Assembly (NCBI RefSeq): GCF_001865675.1
Contig: NZ_CP011319.1
Location: 3,472,001-3,536,000, forward strand
Reading direction: 5' to 3'
From: Janthinobacterium sp. 1_2014MBL_MicDiv
GTDB lineage: Bacteria > Pseudomonadota > Gammaproteobacteria > Burkholderiales > Burkholderiaceae_D
DNA length: 64,000 bases
Below are positions 7,318 to 15,369 of this stretch, in pieces. The translations under genes were made by a program, and so were the position numbers. Numbering within the stretch: the first letter of the stretch is position 1; each line of letters starts with the position of its first letter. The notes beneath the pieces are model-generated. The model was not told where the DNA came from. It saw only the letters and a list, made by a program, of their open reading frames with translations, and did not search any database.

Positions 7318-9567
7318 TTAACTTCTTCTTGCCTCAAGCACGCCACTGACGTCCTTGATCACATTCAGCGCCTTCAACAACTGCGCCGTCGAACTGATCT
7401 CGGCCGTAAACGTCATGCGGGCCTGGCCCTTGGCGCTTTGGGTGTTGACGCCGATCACGTTGATCTTTTCGCGCGAGAAAATTTCGGAGATGTCGCGCAG
7501 CAAGCCCTGACGGTCGCCCGCGAGGATGAAGATGTCGACCGGATAGACGGTGTCGTGGCCCGTGCTGCCCCACTCCGTGAAGATCACGCGTTCTGGCGCC
7601 TTGGCGCGCATTTCCTCGAAATTCTTGCACGTGGCGCGGTGGATGGAGACGCCCTTGCCGCGCGTCACGAAGCCGACGATGCTGTCCGGCGGCGCCGGCT
7701 TGCAGCACTTGGCCAGCACCGTCATCAAGCCTTCCGTGCCCACCACCAGCACGCCGGACTTGGCGCCCTGCTCCACGCTGGAAGCGCGGCTCTTGCCCAC
7801 CAGCACGGCATCTTCCGGCACCACCACTTCGCCATTGTCGTGCAGCGCCTGCTCCACGTGGCGCAGGCTGAATTCATCCTTGCCGACCGACAGGAACAGC
7901 TCGTCGACTTTCGCAAAGCCCAGCTTTTGCGCCAGCGCCTCGAGGTTGACGGCCGTCTTGCCTTCGCGCTGCAGCGATTTTTCCACCAGCGCGCGGCCGT
8001 GGGCCAGGGTTTCCTGCATGTCGATGGCGTGGAACCAGGCGCGTATCTTCGAACGCGTTCGGGTGCTGACGGCGTAGCCGGCGCTGAGCCAGTCGCGCGA
8101 CGGCCCGGCCGTGCCCGGCGCGCCCTTGGCCGTGATGATTTCGCAGGTCTGGCCGTTCTTCAGCTGCGTATTCAGGGGCACCATGATGCCGTCGACCTTG
8201 GCGCCGCGGCAGCGGTGGCCCACGTCCGTATGCAGGTGATAGGCAAAGTCGACGGGCGTGGCGCCCACGGGCAATTCCAGCACCCTCGCCTGCGGCGTCA
8301 TGACGAAGATGCGGTCGTCCAGCGTGGCGGATTTGAGCTTTTCCACCCATTCGCGCTGGATTTCTTCCTGGCCCACGACGGCGTCGGCCACTTCCGTCTT
8401 CCAGGCCAGCAACTGGCGCAGCCAGGCGATCTTTTCGTCGTACTTCTGGCCGGCGAAGTTCGAGCCGCCCTCTTCCTTGTAGCGCCAGTGCGCGGCCACG
8501 CCGTATTCGGCAAAGCTGTGCATTTCATTGGTGCGGATTTGCACTTCCAGCGGGCGGCCATCCTCGGCCGTCACCACCGTGTGCAGCGACTGGTAACCGT
8601 TGGGTTTCGGCCGCGAGATGTAATCGTCGAATTCTTTCGGGATCGGCGTCCAGATATTGTGCACCACGCCCAGCACCGTGTAGCAGGTCTTGACGTCGGC
8701 GACGATGACGCGGAAGGCGCGCACGTCGTACAGGGCCGTGAAGTCCAGCTCCTTGCCACGCATCTTGTTCCAGATGCTGTAAATGTGTTTCGGGCGGCCA
8801 AAGACTTCGGCCTGGATGCCGGCCGAAGCCAGCTCCGTCTGCAGGCGCAAAATCGCCGAGGAAACGAAGCCCTCGCGCATCATGCGCTTTTCTTCCAGCA
8901 TCTTGGCGATGCGTTTATATGCTTCCGGCTCGATGAAGCGGAACGACAGGTCTTCCAGTTCCCACTTCAGCTGCCAGATGCCGAGGCGGTTCGCCAGCGG
9001 CGCGTACAGGTCCAGCGTTTCCTTGCCGTACTCGCGCGTCATTTCATTGAACAGCTTCAAGTCGGCAAAATAGCGCAAGGTGGTGACGCAGGCGGCCAGG
9101 CGCACCAGCACGACGCGCATGTCGGACGCCATCGCCAGCAGCATCTTGCGCAGGGTTTCCACCTGGGCCACGGCTTGCTGCGCCGCATTCTTGCCACGCC
9201 CGCCAGTGCTGCCGTGCTGCGCCTGGGTCAGCGCGCGCAAACGTATCAGCTGGCGCACGCCGGTGGCCAGGTCGCACACCTGCTTGCCGAAGCGCGGCTC
9301 GATATCGGCCGCGGTGTCCGGCTCGAGCAGGGTCAGCTCGAACATCAGGCCGGCGATGCGCGTTTCCGCATCGCTGCGCAGGAAGGCCAGCGTGGTGGCG
9401 ACGCCAATGGCGAAGTCCAGCGCGGAGCGGCCGGCGAAGGTCTGCTTGTCGCCGTACGCTTCGGTGGCATACGCGAGCGCGTCCAGCACGCGCGCGCTGT
9501 CCGGCGCACTCAGGCCCTCTACCAATTGTTCCGATGTGGCGCTATGCGGGGCCGAGATGGAAACCAT
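7318..9567 (-). CDS. relA: (p)ppGpp synthetase RelA, with degenerate hydrolase domain
   Basis: A 749-residue long RSH protein that makes (p)ppGpp when stalled ribosomes carry uncharged tRNA. The N-terminal HD region is present in length, but no HD/ED metal motif is seen: the expected place reads MFELTLLEPDT near residues 75-85. That points to a synthetase-only RelA rather than SpoT. The synthetase domain (about 230-370) has GRPKHIYSIWNKM, FDDYISRPKPNGYQSLHT and VQIRTNEMH. TGS (about 405-470) has LPVGATPVDFAYHLHTDVGH, and an ACT domain ends the protein. It lies 30 bases downstream of ridA, likely in one operon. Confidence 0.94.
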   Translation of the reverse strand: MVSISAPHSATSEQLVEGLSAPDSARVLDALAYATEAYGDKQTFAGRSALDFAIGVATTLAFLRSDAETRIAGLMFELTLLEPDTAADIEPRFGKQVCDLATGVRQLIRLRALTQAQHGSTGGRGKNAAQQAVAQVETLRKMLLAMASDMRVVLVRLAACVTTLRYFADLKLFNEMTREYGKETLDLYAPLANRLGIWQLKWELEDLSFRFIEPEAYKRIAKMLEEKRMMREGFVSSAILRLQTELASAGIQAEVFGRPKHIYSIWNKMRGKELDFTALYDVRAFRVIVADVKTCYTVLGVVHNIWTPIPKEFDDYISRPKPNGYQSLHTVVTAEDGRPLEVQIRTNEMHSFAEYGVAAHWRYKEEGGSNFAGQKYDEKIAWLRQLLAWKTEVADAVVGQEEIQREWVEKLKSATLDDRIFVMTPQARVLELPVGATPVDFAYHLHTDVGHRCRGAKVDGIMVPLNTQLKNGQTCEIITAKGAPGTAGPSRDWLSAGYAVSTRTRSKIRAWFHAIDMQETLAHGRALVEKSLQREGKTAVNLEALAQKLGFAKVDELFLSVGKDEFSLRHVEQALHDNGEVVVPEDAVLVGKSRASSVEQGAKSGVLVVGTEGLMTVLAKCCKPAPPDSIVGFVTRGKGVSIHRATCKNFEEMRAKAPERVIFTEWGSTGHDTVYPVDIFILAGDRQGLLRDISEIFSREKINVIGVNTQSAKGQARMTFTAEISSTAQLLKALNVIKDVSGVLEARRS

Positions 9568-9597
9568 GTAATACCTTCAACTTAGTAAATCAACAGC

Positions 9598-9948
9598 TTA
9601 ACGTTCTGCAGCGATGATGACGATTTCAACCAGGCAAGCTGGATTGGCCAGTTTGGCCTCTACCGTGGCGCGCGGCGGCGTGTGGCCGGAAGCCACCCAG
9701 TCGTCCCACACTTCATTCATGCCGGGAAAATCCTTCATGTCGGCGATATAGATCTGGCACGACAGGATGCAAGTCTTGTCGCTGCCCGCTTCCATCAGCA
9801 GGCGGTCGACGTGGCCCAGCACTTCGCGCGTCTGGCCGACGATGTCCTGCGTCGTGTCTTCGGCGATCTGGCCCGCCAGGTAGATGGTGCTGTTATGAAT
9901 CGCTACTTCGGAGAGGCGTTTGCCTACGTGCAATCGTGTAATTTCCAT
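9598..9948 (-). CDS. RidA/YjgF/UK114-family enamine/imine deaminase
   Basis: A 116-residue RidA-like protein (family length 115-130). RidA proteins hydrolyse reactive enamine/imine intermediates made by PLP enzymes. Visible family blocks are NSTIYLAGQIAEDT near the N-terminus, TREVLGHVDRLLMEAGS, the FPGMNEVWDDWV stretch and PPRATVEAKLANP, which carries the Arg used to bind substrate carboxylate. The C-terminal VEIVIIAA strand completes the chorismate-mutase-like fold. It lies between the hydrolase (66 bases) and relA (30 bases), all on the minus strand. The ending lacks part of the archetypal C-terminal motif, so it may be a RidA paralogue of different specificity. Confidence 0.9.
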   Translation of the reverse strand: MEITRLHVGKRLSEVAIHNSTIYLAGQIAEDTTQDIVGQTREVLGHVDRLLMEAGSDKTCILSCQIYIADMKDFPGMNEVWDDWVASGHTPPRATVEAKLANPACLVEIVIIAAER

Positions 9949-10014
9949 CTTATTTCTCGTTTCGGTTGTTTCAAAATCGGTCGTGCGTTACTGCGGTATG
10001 ACGGTGTGACGCTA

Positions 10015-10896
10015 TTACTTGCCAAGCAAAAACTTGCGCGCGATGGCGATCTGGTCGTCGTGCACGAACGTGGGGGCATGGCCGACCCCGGCAATTTCCA
10101 CCAGTTCCGCCTTCGGGCCGCGGCCCAGCATGAGCGTGGCCGTGTCATGCGACAGCAAATCGGATTCCGAGCCGCGCACCAGCAGGGTCGGACAGCGCAC
10201 GGCATCGTACGCGGCCCACAGCATGGCTTCGTCGCTGGCCGCCGATTCCGGCGTGGCCGAGCGGAACGGCATCGCCAGTCCCATATCGTAATGGCGGCGC
10301 CAATGGCCATCCTTATCCTGGCGCAACACATCGACCGCCAGTTTATGCCATTCGGCGTCCGTGTGCGGGCCGAAGCTGGCCGACACGTCGCGCACAAACT
10401 TGGCGCCCTGCTCGAAGGTCTCGAAACGCAGGTCCTGGCCGATATAGTCGCCGATGCGCTGCAGCGCTTCCGGCGCCAGGGTCGGGCCGATATCGTTCAA
10501 GACCAGCTTGCTGATCGGGCTGTGCGGCAGCGATGCCAGGCCCAGGCCAATCAAGCCGCCCATCGACGTGCCGAACCAGTCCACCGTCTGGCGTTCGCCA
10601 TTGGCCAGCACGCGCGCCAGCAGGGTCACCATGTCGCTCACATATTGCGGCACGCGGTAAAACTGCGGGTTGGCCAGCCAGCCCGAGCGGCCACGGCCCA
10701 CCACGTCGGGACAGATGACGCGGTAATCGCTGGCCATGGCGCGCGCCAGGTTGTCGAAGTCGTCTGCCACGCGCGTCACGCCATGGGCGCAGACCAGCAC
10801 GTTCGGATTGTCCGCCGCGCCCCATTCCTTGTAGGACATGGTGTGCAAGCCTGCGGGGGAGATGCACTGGACAGATTTGATGCTTGCTTCGATCAT
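10015..10896 (-). CDS. Alpha/beta hydrolase
   Basis: A 293-residue alpha/beta-hydrolase fold enzyme. The nucleophile elbow is GTSMGG with Ser111, the acid is probably Asp246 (SESDLL), and the base is His273 in GVGHAPTF; HG of the oxyanion region is at 38-39 (VCAHGVTR). The substrate is unknown. The start is the ATG at 10896 because AAGGAA lies 6 bases upstream; an in-frame start 24 bases earlier lacks a ribosome site. It heads a minus-strand run with ridA and relA. Its upstream region holds a structured leader (see the repeat and terminator entries). Confidence 0.9.
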   Translation of the reverse strand: MIEASIKSVQCISPAGLHTMSYKEWGAADNPNVLVCAHGVTRVADDFDNLARAMASDYRVICPDVVGRGRSGWLANPQFYRVPQYVSDMVTLLARVLANGERQTVDWFGTSMGGLIGLGLASLPHSPISKLVLNDIGPTLAPEALQRIGDYIGQDLRFETFEQGAKFVRDVSASFGPHTDAEWHKLAVDVLRQDKDGHWRRHYDMGLAMPFRSATPESAASDEAMLWAAYDAVRCPTLLVRGSESDLLSHDTATLMLGRGPKAELVEIAGVGHAPTFVHDDQIAIARKFLLGK

Positions 10897-10915
10897 GCGA
10901 TTCCTTATAAGGCCA

Positions 10916-11020
10916 GACAAAACCTGCTACGCGTCGGTGCTTGCGGCCGGCGGTGCTCGCCGTACTCCGTACGGTTGCGCTTCCCGGCCAGCACTCCCTT
11001 CCGCTCGCTACGGTTTTGTC
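10916..11020. repeat. Nested inverted-repeat element upstream of the hydrolase-ridA-relA operon
   Basis: Three concentric arms are visible: GACAAAACC (10916-10924) with GGTTTTGTC (11012-11020), GGCCGG (10945-10950) with CCGGCC (10984-10989), and CCGTAC (10960-10965) with GTACGG (10969-10974) around a 3-base loop. The element is about 105 bases, non-coding and just upstream of the hydrolase ribosome site. It could be a dispersed palindromic unit or a folded mRNA leader. It accounts for much of the 374-base gap 10897-11270. Confidence 0.5.
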
Positions 11021-11040
11021 AGGCGTCGTTATTTGGTAGT

Positions 11041-11070
11041 AAAAAAACAAAGAAACCGGCAATTTGCCGG
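11041..11070 (-). terminator. Intrinsic-terminator-like hairpin within the hydrolase leader
   Basis: On the minus strand, CCGGCAA-A-TTGCCGG (11070-11056) is followed by a T-rich stretch ending in seven T (11047-11041). No minus-strand gene ends here. The hydrolase operon starts 145 bases further on, so the hairpin would lie early in that transcript and could act as an attenuator. Confidence 0.5.
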
Positions 11071-11094
11071 ATGCCCCGCGCTCGACTCTTCGGC

Positions 11095-11123
11095 AGTGTA
11101 GCGCAGCGCGGGCAATGCTCCAA
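11095..11123 (-). promoter_or_regulatory. Candidate sigma-70 promoter of the hydrolase-ridA-relA operon
   Basis: On the minus strand TTGGAG (11123-11118) and TACACT (11100-11095) are separated by 17 bases. Transcription would start near 11088, run through the hairpin at 11070-11041 and the nested repeat, and reach the hydrolase ATG at 10896. Confidence 0.4.
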
Positions 11124-11270
11124 GCGCGCGCCTGAAATGCTGCGCCGCAGCACTCCATTCATGGGGCGATACCCGATATAGCGAAAGTGCATATCTGCGG
11201 TTATCCACAATTGAGCGGCCCGTCCAATCGGTAGATGATCGCAGCATCAACCCGCAAGAGGAGACCACTC

Positions 11271-12572
11271 GTGAAAAAACCATTCTATAAAATCCTGTAC
11301 GTCCAGGTGCTGTTCGCCATCGTGGCAGGCGTGCTGCTGGGCGTGTTCTACCCATCGAACGCCGTCGACATGAAACCGCTGGGCGACGGCTTTATCAAAC
11401 TGATCAAGATGATCATTGCCCCGGTGATCTTCTGTACCGTGGTCTCCGGCATCGCCGGCATGCAGGACGTCAAGAAAATCGGCCGCGTGGGCGGCAAGGC
11501 GCTGCTGTACTTCGAAGTGGTCTCCACCTTCGCGCTGGCCATCGGCTTGCTGGTTGCTAACATCCTGAAACCGGGCGCCGGCTTCAACGCCGATCCGGCC
11601 CACCTGGACGCCAAGTCGATCGCGCAATACACGCACGCCGAAGGCTTGACGACGACCGACTTCCTGATGAACATCATCCCGAAGACCTTCGTCGACGCGT
11701 TCGCTAAGGGCGACATCCTGCAAGTGCTGCTGATCGCCGTGCTGTTCGGTTTCTCGCTGTCCTTGCTGGGCGAGCGTGGCCGCCCTGTCACCAAGCTGAT
11801 CGACGAGCTGTCGCACGCCATCTTCGGCATGGTCAACATCATCATGAAAGTCGCCCCGATCGGCGCGTTCGGCGCGATGGCCTTCACCATCGGCAAATAC
11901 GGCCTGGCTTCGCTGATCCCGCTGGCTAAACTGATGGGCTCGTTCTACCTGACCTGCTTCCTGTTCGTCTTCGTCGTGCTGGGCCTGATCGCCAAGTACA
12001 CGGGTTTCTCGATTGGCCGCTTCCTGCTGTACATCAAGGAAGAACTGCTGATCGTGCTGGGCACCAGCTCGTCGGAATCGGCCCTGCCGGCCCTGATGAA
12101 AAAACTCGAGCGCCTCGGCTGCTCGAAACCGGTGGTCGGCCTGGTCGTGCCTACCGGCTACTCGTTCAACCTGGACGGCACCAACATCTACATGACCATG
12201 GCCGCCCTGTTCGTGGCGCAGGCAACCAACACGGAACTGACCATCTGGCAAGAGCTCACCATCCTCGGCGTGGCGATGCTGACCTCGAAAGGCGCCTCCG
12301 GCATCACCGGCGCCGGCTTCATCACCCTGGCCGCCACCCTGGCCGTGGTGCCGACGATTCCCGTGGCCGGCATGGCGCTGATCCTCGGCATCGACCGCTT
12401 CATGAGCGAATGCCGCGCGCTGACTAATTTTGTGGGCAACGGCGTGGCGACCATCGTCGTGTCGAAATGGGAAAAAGAGCTGGACATGGACAAGCTGCAT
12501 AGCGAGCTGGCCAATCCGACCTCGCCCGTCGACGACGCCTACATCGCCCCGGCAGTCAATATCGTCAAGTAA
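11271..12572 (+). CDS. dctA: C4-dicarboxylate:cation symporter DctA
   Basis: A 433-residue transporter of the DAACS (glutamate/dicarboxylate) family that imports succinate, fumarate and malate with protons or sodium. Family marks are the N-terminal KPFYKILYVQVLFAI helix, KLIKMIIAPVIFCTVVSGIAG, the first re-entrant loop LGTSSSESALPALMKKL, and VPTGYSFNLDGTNIYMT with the substrate-binding region, then GITGAGFITLAATL. The start is the GTG at 11271, with AGGAG 7 bases upstream; an in-frame ATG at 11235 has no ribosome site. It is monocistronic with its own terminator. Confidence 0.95.
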   Translation: MKKPFYKILYVQVLFAIVAGVLLGVFYPSNAVDMKPLGDGFIKLIKMIIAPVIFCTVVSGIAGMQDVKKIGRVGGKALLYFEVVSTFALAIGLLVANILKPGAGFNADPAHLDAKSIAQYTHAEGLTTTDFLMNIIPKTFVDAFAKGDILQVLLIAVLFGFSLSLLGERGRPVTKLIDELSHAIFGMVNIIMKVAPIGAFGAMAFTIGKYGLASLIPLAKLMGSFYLTCFLFVFVVLGLIAKYTGFSIGRFLLYIKEELLIVLGTSSSESALPALMKKLERLGCSKPVVGLVVPTGYSFNLDGTNIYMTMAALFVAQATNTELTIWQELTILGVAMLTSKGASGITGAGFITLAATLAVVPTIPVAGMALILGIDRFMSECRALTNFVGNGVATIVVSKWEKELDMDKLHSELANPTSPVDDAYIAPAVNIVK

Positions 12573-12603
12573 GCGGCCTCCCCCGCAGCGGCAATACGAA
12601 GAA

Positions 12604-12632
12604 GCCCCGCAGAGCGATCTGCGGGGCTTTTT
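12604..12632 (+). terminator. Rho-independent terminator of dctA
   Basis: A perfect 10-base stem, GCCCCGCAGA and TCTGCGGGGC, with a GCGA tetraloop and followed by five T, lies 32 bases after the dctA stop. The rest of the gap to 12814 holds no supported gene. Confidence 0.92.
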
Positions 12633-12814
12633 GCATGGGCGCCCGCTGTTGCATCATCAACCAATAGTTAATGATGCATCAACTTGAAGCCAGATGATTA
12701 ATCGACGGAAAACAATTACAGTTACAGCACTGTTCGCCAGCAAGCTCCCGCATAATGACATTGCGTTAATGCAAGCCTGACACCGAACCATCGACCTTTT
12801 TGAATGGAGTACTC

Positions 12815-13225
12815 ATGTCCCTCACGCCCGCCTTTTACGCCACCTGGAGCCCACGCCTGCTGGGCTTGCTTCGCATCATCCTCGGCTTTCTCTTCCTGCA
12901 GCACGGCACGGCCAAGCTGTTCGGCGCGCCGCACGTGGCCATGTTCGACGGCCTGCAACTGTTTTCCGTGATGGGCGCGGCCGGCGTCATCGAGCTCGTC
13001 GGCGGCACGCTGCTGCTGATCGGCCTGTTCACGCGCCCCGTCGCCTTCATCCTGTCGGGCCAGATGGCGGCCGCCTACTTCATGGCGCATGCGCCGGCCG
13101 GCTTCCTGCCCATCCTGAACGGCGGCGAAATGGCCGTGATGTACTGCTTCACCTTCCTGTATTTCGCGGCAGCGGGCGCCGGCGCCTACAGCCTCGACGG
13201 CTTGCGCGGCAAGGCGGGCGCATAA
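12815..13225 (+). CDS. DoxX family membrane protein
   Basis: A 136-residue protein with four predicted membrane helices. The N-terminal LRIILGFLFLQHGTAKLFG is the DoxX/YphA family signature, and GGTLLLIGLFTRPVAFIL is the second conserved block. The exact role of DoxX proteins is poorly defined; some are tied to thiol or redox systems in the membrane. The start at 12815 has GGAG 5 bases upstream; a TTG 15 bases earlier is in frame but has no ribosome site. It is monocistronic and convergent with the CoA-transferase genes. Confidence 0.9.
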   Translation: MSLTPAFYATWSPRLLGLLRIILGFLFLQHGTAKLFGAPHVAMFDGLQLFSVMGAAGVIELVGGTLLLIGLFTRPVAFILSGQMAAAYFMAHAPAGFLPILNGGEMAVMYCFTFLYFAAAGAGAYSLDGLRGKAGA

Positions 13226-13227
13226 AA

Positions 13228-13254
13228 AAAGGGCGGACATCGCTGTCCGCCCTT
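13228..13254. terminator. Bidirectional terminator between doxX-type gene and scoB
   Basis: GGGCGGACA (13231-13239) and TGTCCGCCC (13244-13252) form a 9-base stem with a 4-base loop. The minus strand continues with seven T, giving a strong terminator for the CoA-transferase operon; the plus strand has only a short T-run. Confidence 0.85.
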
Positions 13255-13275
13255 GCATTTCCTGCAACCATCCGT

Positions 13276-13926
13276 TTATACGGCGGACACGTCCAGCTCA
13301 GCGCCCGTGGCCGCCTGCACCTGTTCCTTGCTCACGCCTGGCGCCAGCTCCACCAGCTTCAGGCCGTTTTCCGTCACGTCGATCACGCCCAGGTCGCTGA
13401 TGATGACGTCGACCACGCCCACGCCCGTCAGTGGCAGGTCGCACTGCTTGAGCAGCTTGTGCGACGTCGTGCCATCCTTGGCCGTGGCCACGTGTTCCAT
13501 CAGCACCACGACGCGCTTGACGCCGGCCACCAGGTCCATGGCGCCGCCCATGCCCTTGACCATCTTGCCTGGAATCATCCAGTTCGCCAGGTCGCCCTTT
13601 TCCGACACTTGCATGGCGCCCAGGATGGCCAGGTTGATCTTGCCGCCGCGGATCATGCCGAACGAGTCGGCCGAGCTGAAGTAGGCGGCGCCCGGCAAGG
13701 CCGTCACCGTCTGCTTGCCGGCATTGATCAGGTCCGCATCGACTTCCTCGTCGGTGGGGAACGGGCCGATGCCCAGCAAGCCGTTTTCCGACTGCAGGAA
13801 CACTTCGATATTTTCCGGTACGTAATTGGCCACCAGGGTCGGCAAGCCGATGCCCAAGTTCACATAAAAGCCATCCTGCAATTCCCGCGCAGCGCGCGCA
13901 GCCATTTCGTCTCTCGTCCAAGCCAT
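13276..13926 (-). CDS. scoB: 3-oxoacid (succinyl-CoA:acetoacetate) CoA-transferase, subunit B
   Basis: The 216-residue catalytic subunit of a class I CoA-transferase, which moves CoA between succinate and a 3-oxoacid such as acetoacetate. The catalytic Glu sits in the SENGLLGIGPFP motif (about residues 48-59). MAWTRDEMAARAARELQDG and VNLGIGLPTLVANY are the typical N-terminal blocks, and GGAMDLVAGVKRVVVLMEH lies in the centre. The start ATG at 13926 defines the normal family length. It follows scoA by 20 bases. Specificity for acetoacetate rather than 3-oxoadipate is inferred; no aromatic catabolism genes are nearby. Confidence 0.93.
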   Translation of the reverse strand: MAWTRDEMAARAARELQDGFYVNLGIGLPTLVANYVPENIEVFLQSENGLLGIGPFPTDEEVDADLINAGKQTVTALPGAAYFSSADSFGMIRGGKINLAILGAMQVSEKGDLANWMIPGKMVKGMGGAMDLVAGVKRVVVLMEHVATAKDGTTSHKLLKQCDLPLTGVGVVDVIISDLGVIDVTENGLKLVELAPGVSKEQVQAATGAELDVSAV

Positions 13927-13946
13927 GATGTTCTCCGTATTCTTTT

Positions 13947-14648
13947 TTAAGCTTCGCTGCGCACGGTGCGCTGCTCGATGCGTTTTTCCGGGTTCGCGTT
14001 GACCACGATGCGGTGCACGAAGATGCTCGGCGTATGCACCTGGTCCGGGTCGATCTCGCCTACTTCGACCAGTTTTTCCACTTCGACGATGGTGATCTTG
14101 CCCGCCATGGCCACGTTCGGGTTGAAATTGCGTGCCGTCTTGCGGTAGACCAAATTGCCCGCGCGATCGGCCATGTAGGCTTTCACCAGCGACACGTCGG
14201 CCACGAGACTGCGCTCCATCACGTACTGCTCGCCGTCGAATTCGCGCAGCTCCTTGCCGTCGGCAACGATGGTGCCCACGCCGGTTTTCGTGAAGAAGGC
14301 GGGGATGCCGGCGCCGCCGGCGCGCAGCTTCTCGGCCAGCGTGCCTTGCGGCGTGAATTCCAGTTCCAGCTCGCCGGCCAGGTACTGGCGCGCGAATTCC
14401 TTGTTTTCGCCCACATAGGAGGCGATCATTTTCTTGATCTGGCGCGTGGTCAGCAGCTGCCCCAGGCCGAAGCCGTCCACGCCGGCGTTGTTGGAAATGG
14501 CTGTCAGGCCCGTCACGCCCGAATCGCGCAAGGCGCCGATCAGGGCTTCGGGGATGCCGCACAGGCCGAAGCCGCCGACAGCGATGGTCTGGCCATCTTG
14601 GACGATACCGGCCAGCGCCGCAGCGGCGTCAGGATAAACTTTATTCAT
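13947..14648 (-). CDS. scoA: 3-oxoacid CoA-transferase, subunit A
   Basis: The 233-residue CoA-binding subunit paired with scoB. Family blocks are VGGFGLCGIPEALIGAL at about 24-40, the SNNAGVDGFGLGQLL segment, GTLAEKLRAGGAGIPAFFTKTGVGT and ARNFNPNVAMAGKITIVEVE. Together the subunits allow use or recovery of ketone bodies or short-chain polyhydroxyalkanoate products. The pair is transcribed away from the PAS-LuxR regulator at 14794, leaving a 145-base divergent promoter gap. Control by that neighbour is plausible but only inferred. Confidence 0.93.
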   Translation of the reverse strand: MNKVYPDAAAALAGIVQDGQTIAVGGFGLCGIPEALIGALRDSGVTGLTAISNNAGVDGFGLGQLLTTRQIKKMIASYVGENKEFARQYLAGELELEFTPQGTLAEKLRAGGAGIPAFFTKTGVGTIVADGKELREFDGEQYVMERSLVADVSLVKAYMADRAGNLVYRKTARNFNPNVAMAGKITIVEVEKLVEVGEIDPDQVHTPSIFVHRIVVNANPEKRIEQRTVRSEA

Positions 14649-14793
14649 GGGTGTCCCTCTATTTTGTTAAGCTTTGGCCTAGAGTCCAGGACTCTGGCAG
14701 CGACTCAGCATAAAATACGCGAGTGGAAAGTACAATACCGTAGAACTACCGGCGCCGTGCCGGCAATCCCCCTGTGAGAGTGATACGCATCAG

Positions 14794-15360
14794 ATGAACG
14801 CCGCGTCAGCCATCGACTATGAAAGCATCTTCCTGCACGCGCCCGTCGGCATGTGCATGTCGGAAAACCGCATCATGCGCAGCTGCAACGAAGCGCTGGC
14901 GGCCATGTTCGGTTACGCGCGCACCCAGCTCGACGACCAGTCGTTCGAGGTACTCTACCCCACGCACGATGAATTCCTGCGCACCGGTGACCGCATCATT
15001 CCCATCATGAATGCCAGGGGCCGCTATTCGGATGAGCGCATCATGCGCCGCAGCAATGGAGAATTGTTCTGGTGCCACGTCACAGGCCACGCCATGCTGC
15101 CCGCGCAGCCGCTGGGGCCGGGCATCTGGACGTTCGAGGATGTCAGCGAGAAACGTCCCGTGACGGCGGAACTGACGCCGCGCGAGCGCGAGATCGCCGC
15201 CCTGCTGGTGGAGGGCAAGACGAGCAAGCTGATCGCCCGGCAGATCGACCTCAGCCCCCGCACGGTGGAAATGCACCGTGCCAAGCTGATGCGCAAGTTC
15301 GCCGCCTCCACCTCATCCGAGCTGGTGCACAAGCTGGTGGGCTTGCAGCTGCAGCGCTGA
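14794..15360 (+). CDS. PAS-LuxR transcriptional regulator
   Basis: A 188-residue regulator with an N-terminal PAS sensor (about residues 8-115; SIFLHAPVGMCMSENR, NEALAAMFGYARTQLD) and a C-terminal LuxR-type helix-turn-helix (about 124-185; LTPREREIAALLVEGKTSKL, SPRTVEMHRAKLMRKF). No receiver domain or membrane segment is seen. PAS-LuxR proteins sense ligands, light or redox state. It is divergent from the scoAB operon and convergent with the PhyH gene (9 bases between stops). Confidence 0.9.
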   Translation: MNAASAIDYESIFLHAPVGMCMSENRIMRSCNEALAAMFGYARTQLDDQSFEVLYPTHDEFLRTGDRIIPIMNARGRYSDERIMRRSNGELFWCHVTGHAMLPAQPLGPGIWTFEDVSEKRPVTAELTPREREIAALLVEGKTSKLIARQIDLSPRTVEMHRAKLMRKFAASTSSELVHKLVGLQLQR

Positions 15361-15369
15361 CGGCGGAGG

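Noticed and set aside
13927..14562. Apparent long scoB frame reaching into scoA
   Set aside because: The upstream part is an out-of-frame reading of scoA; the real subunit B begins at the ATG at 13926.
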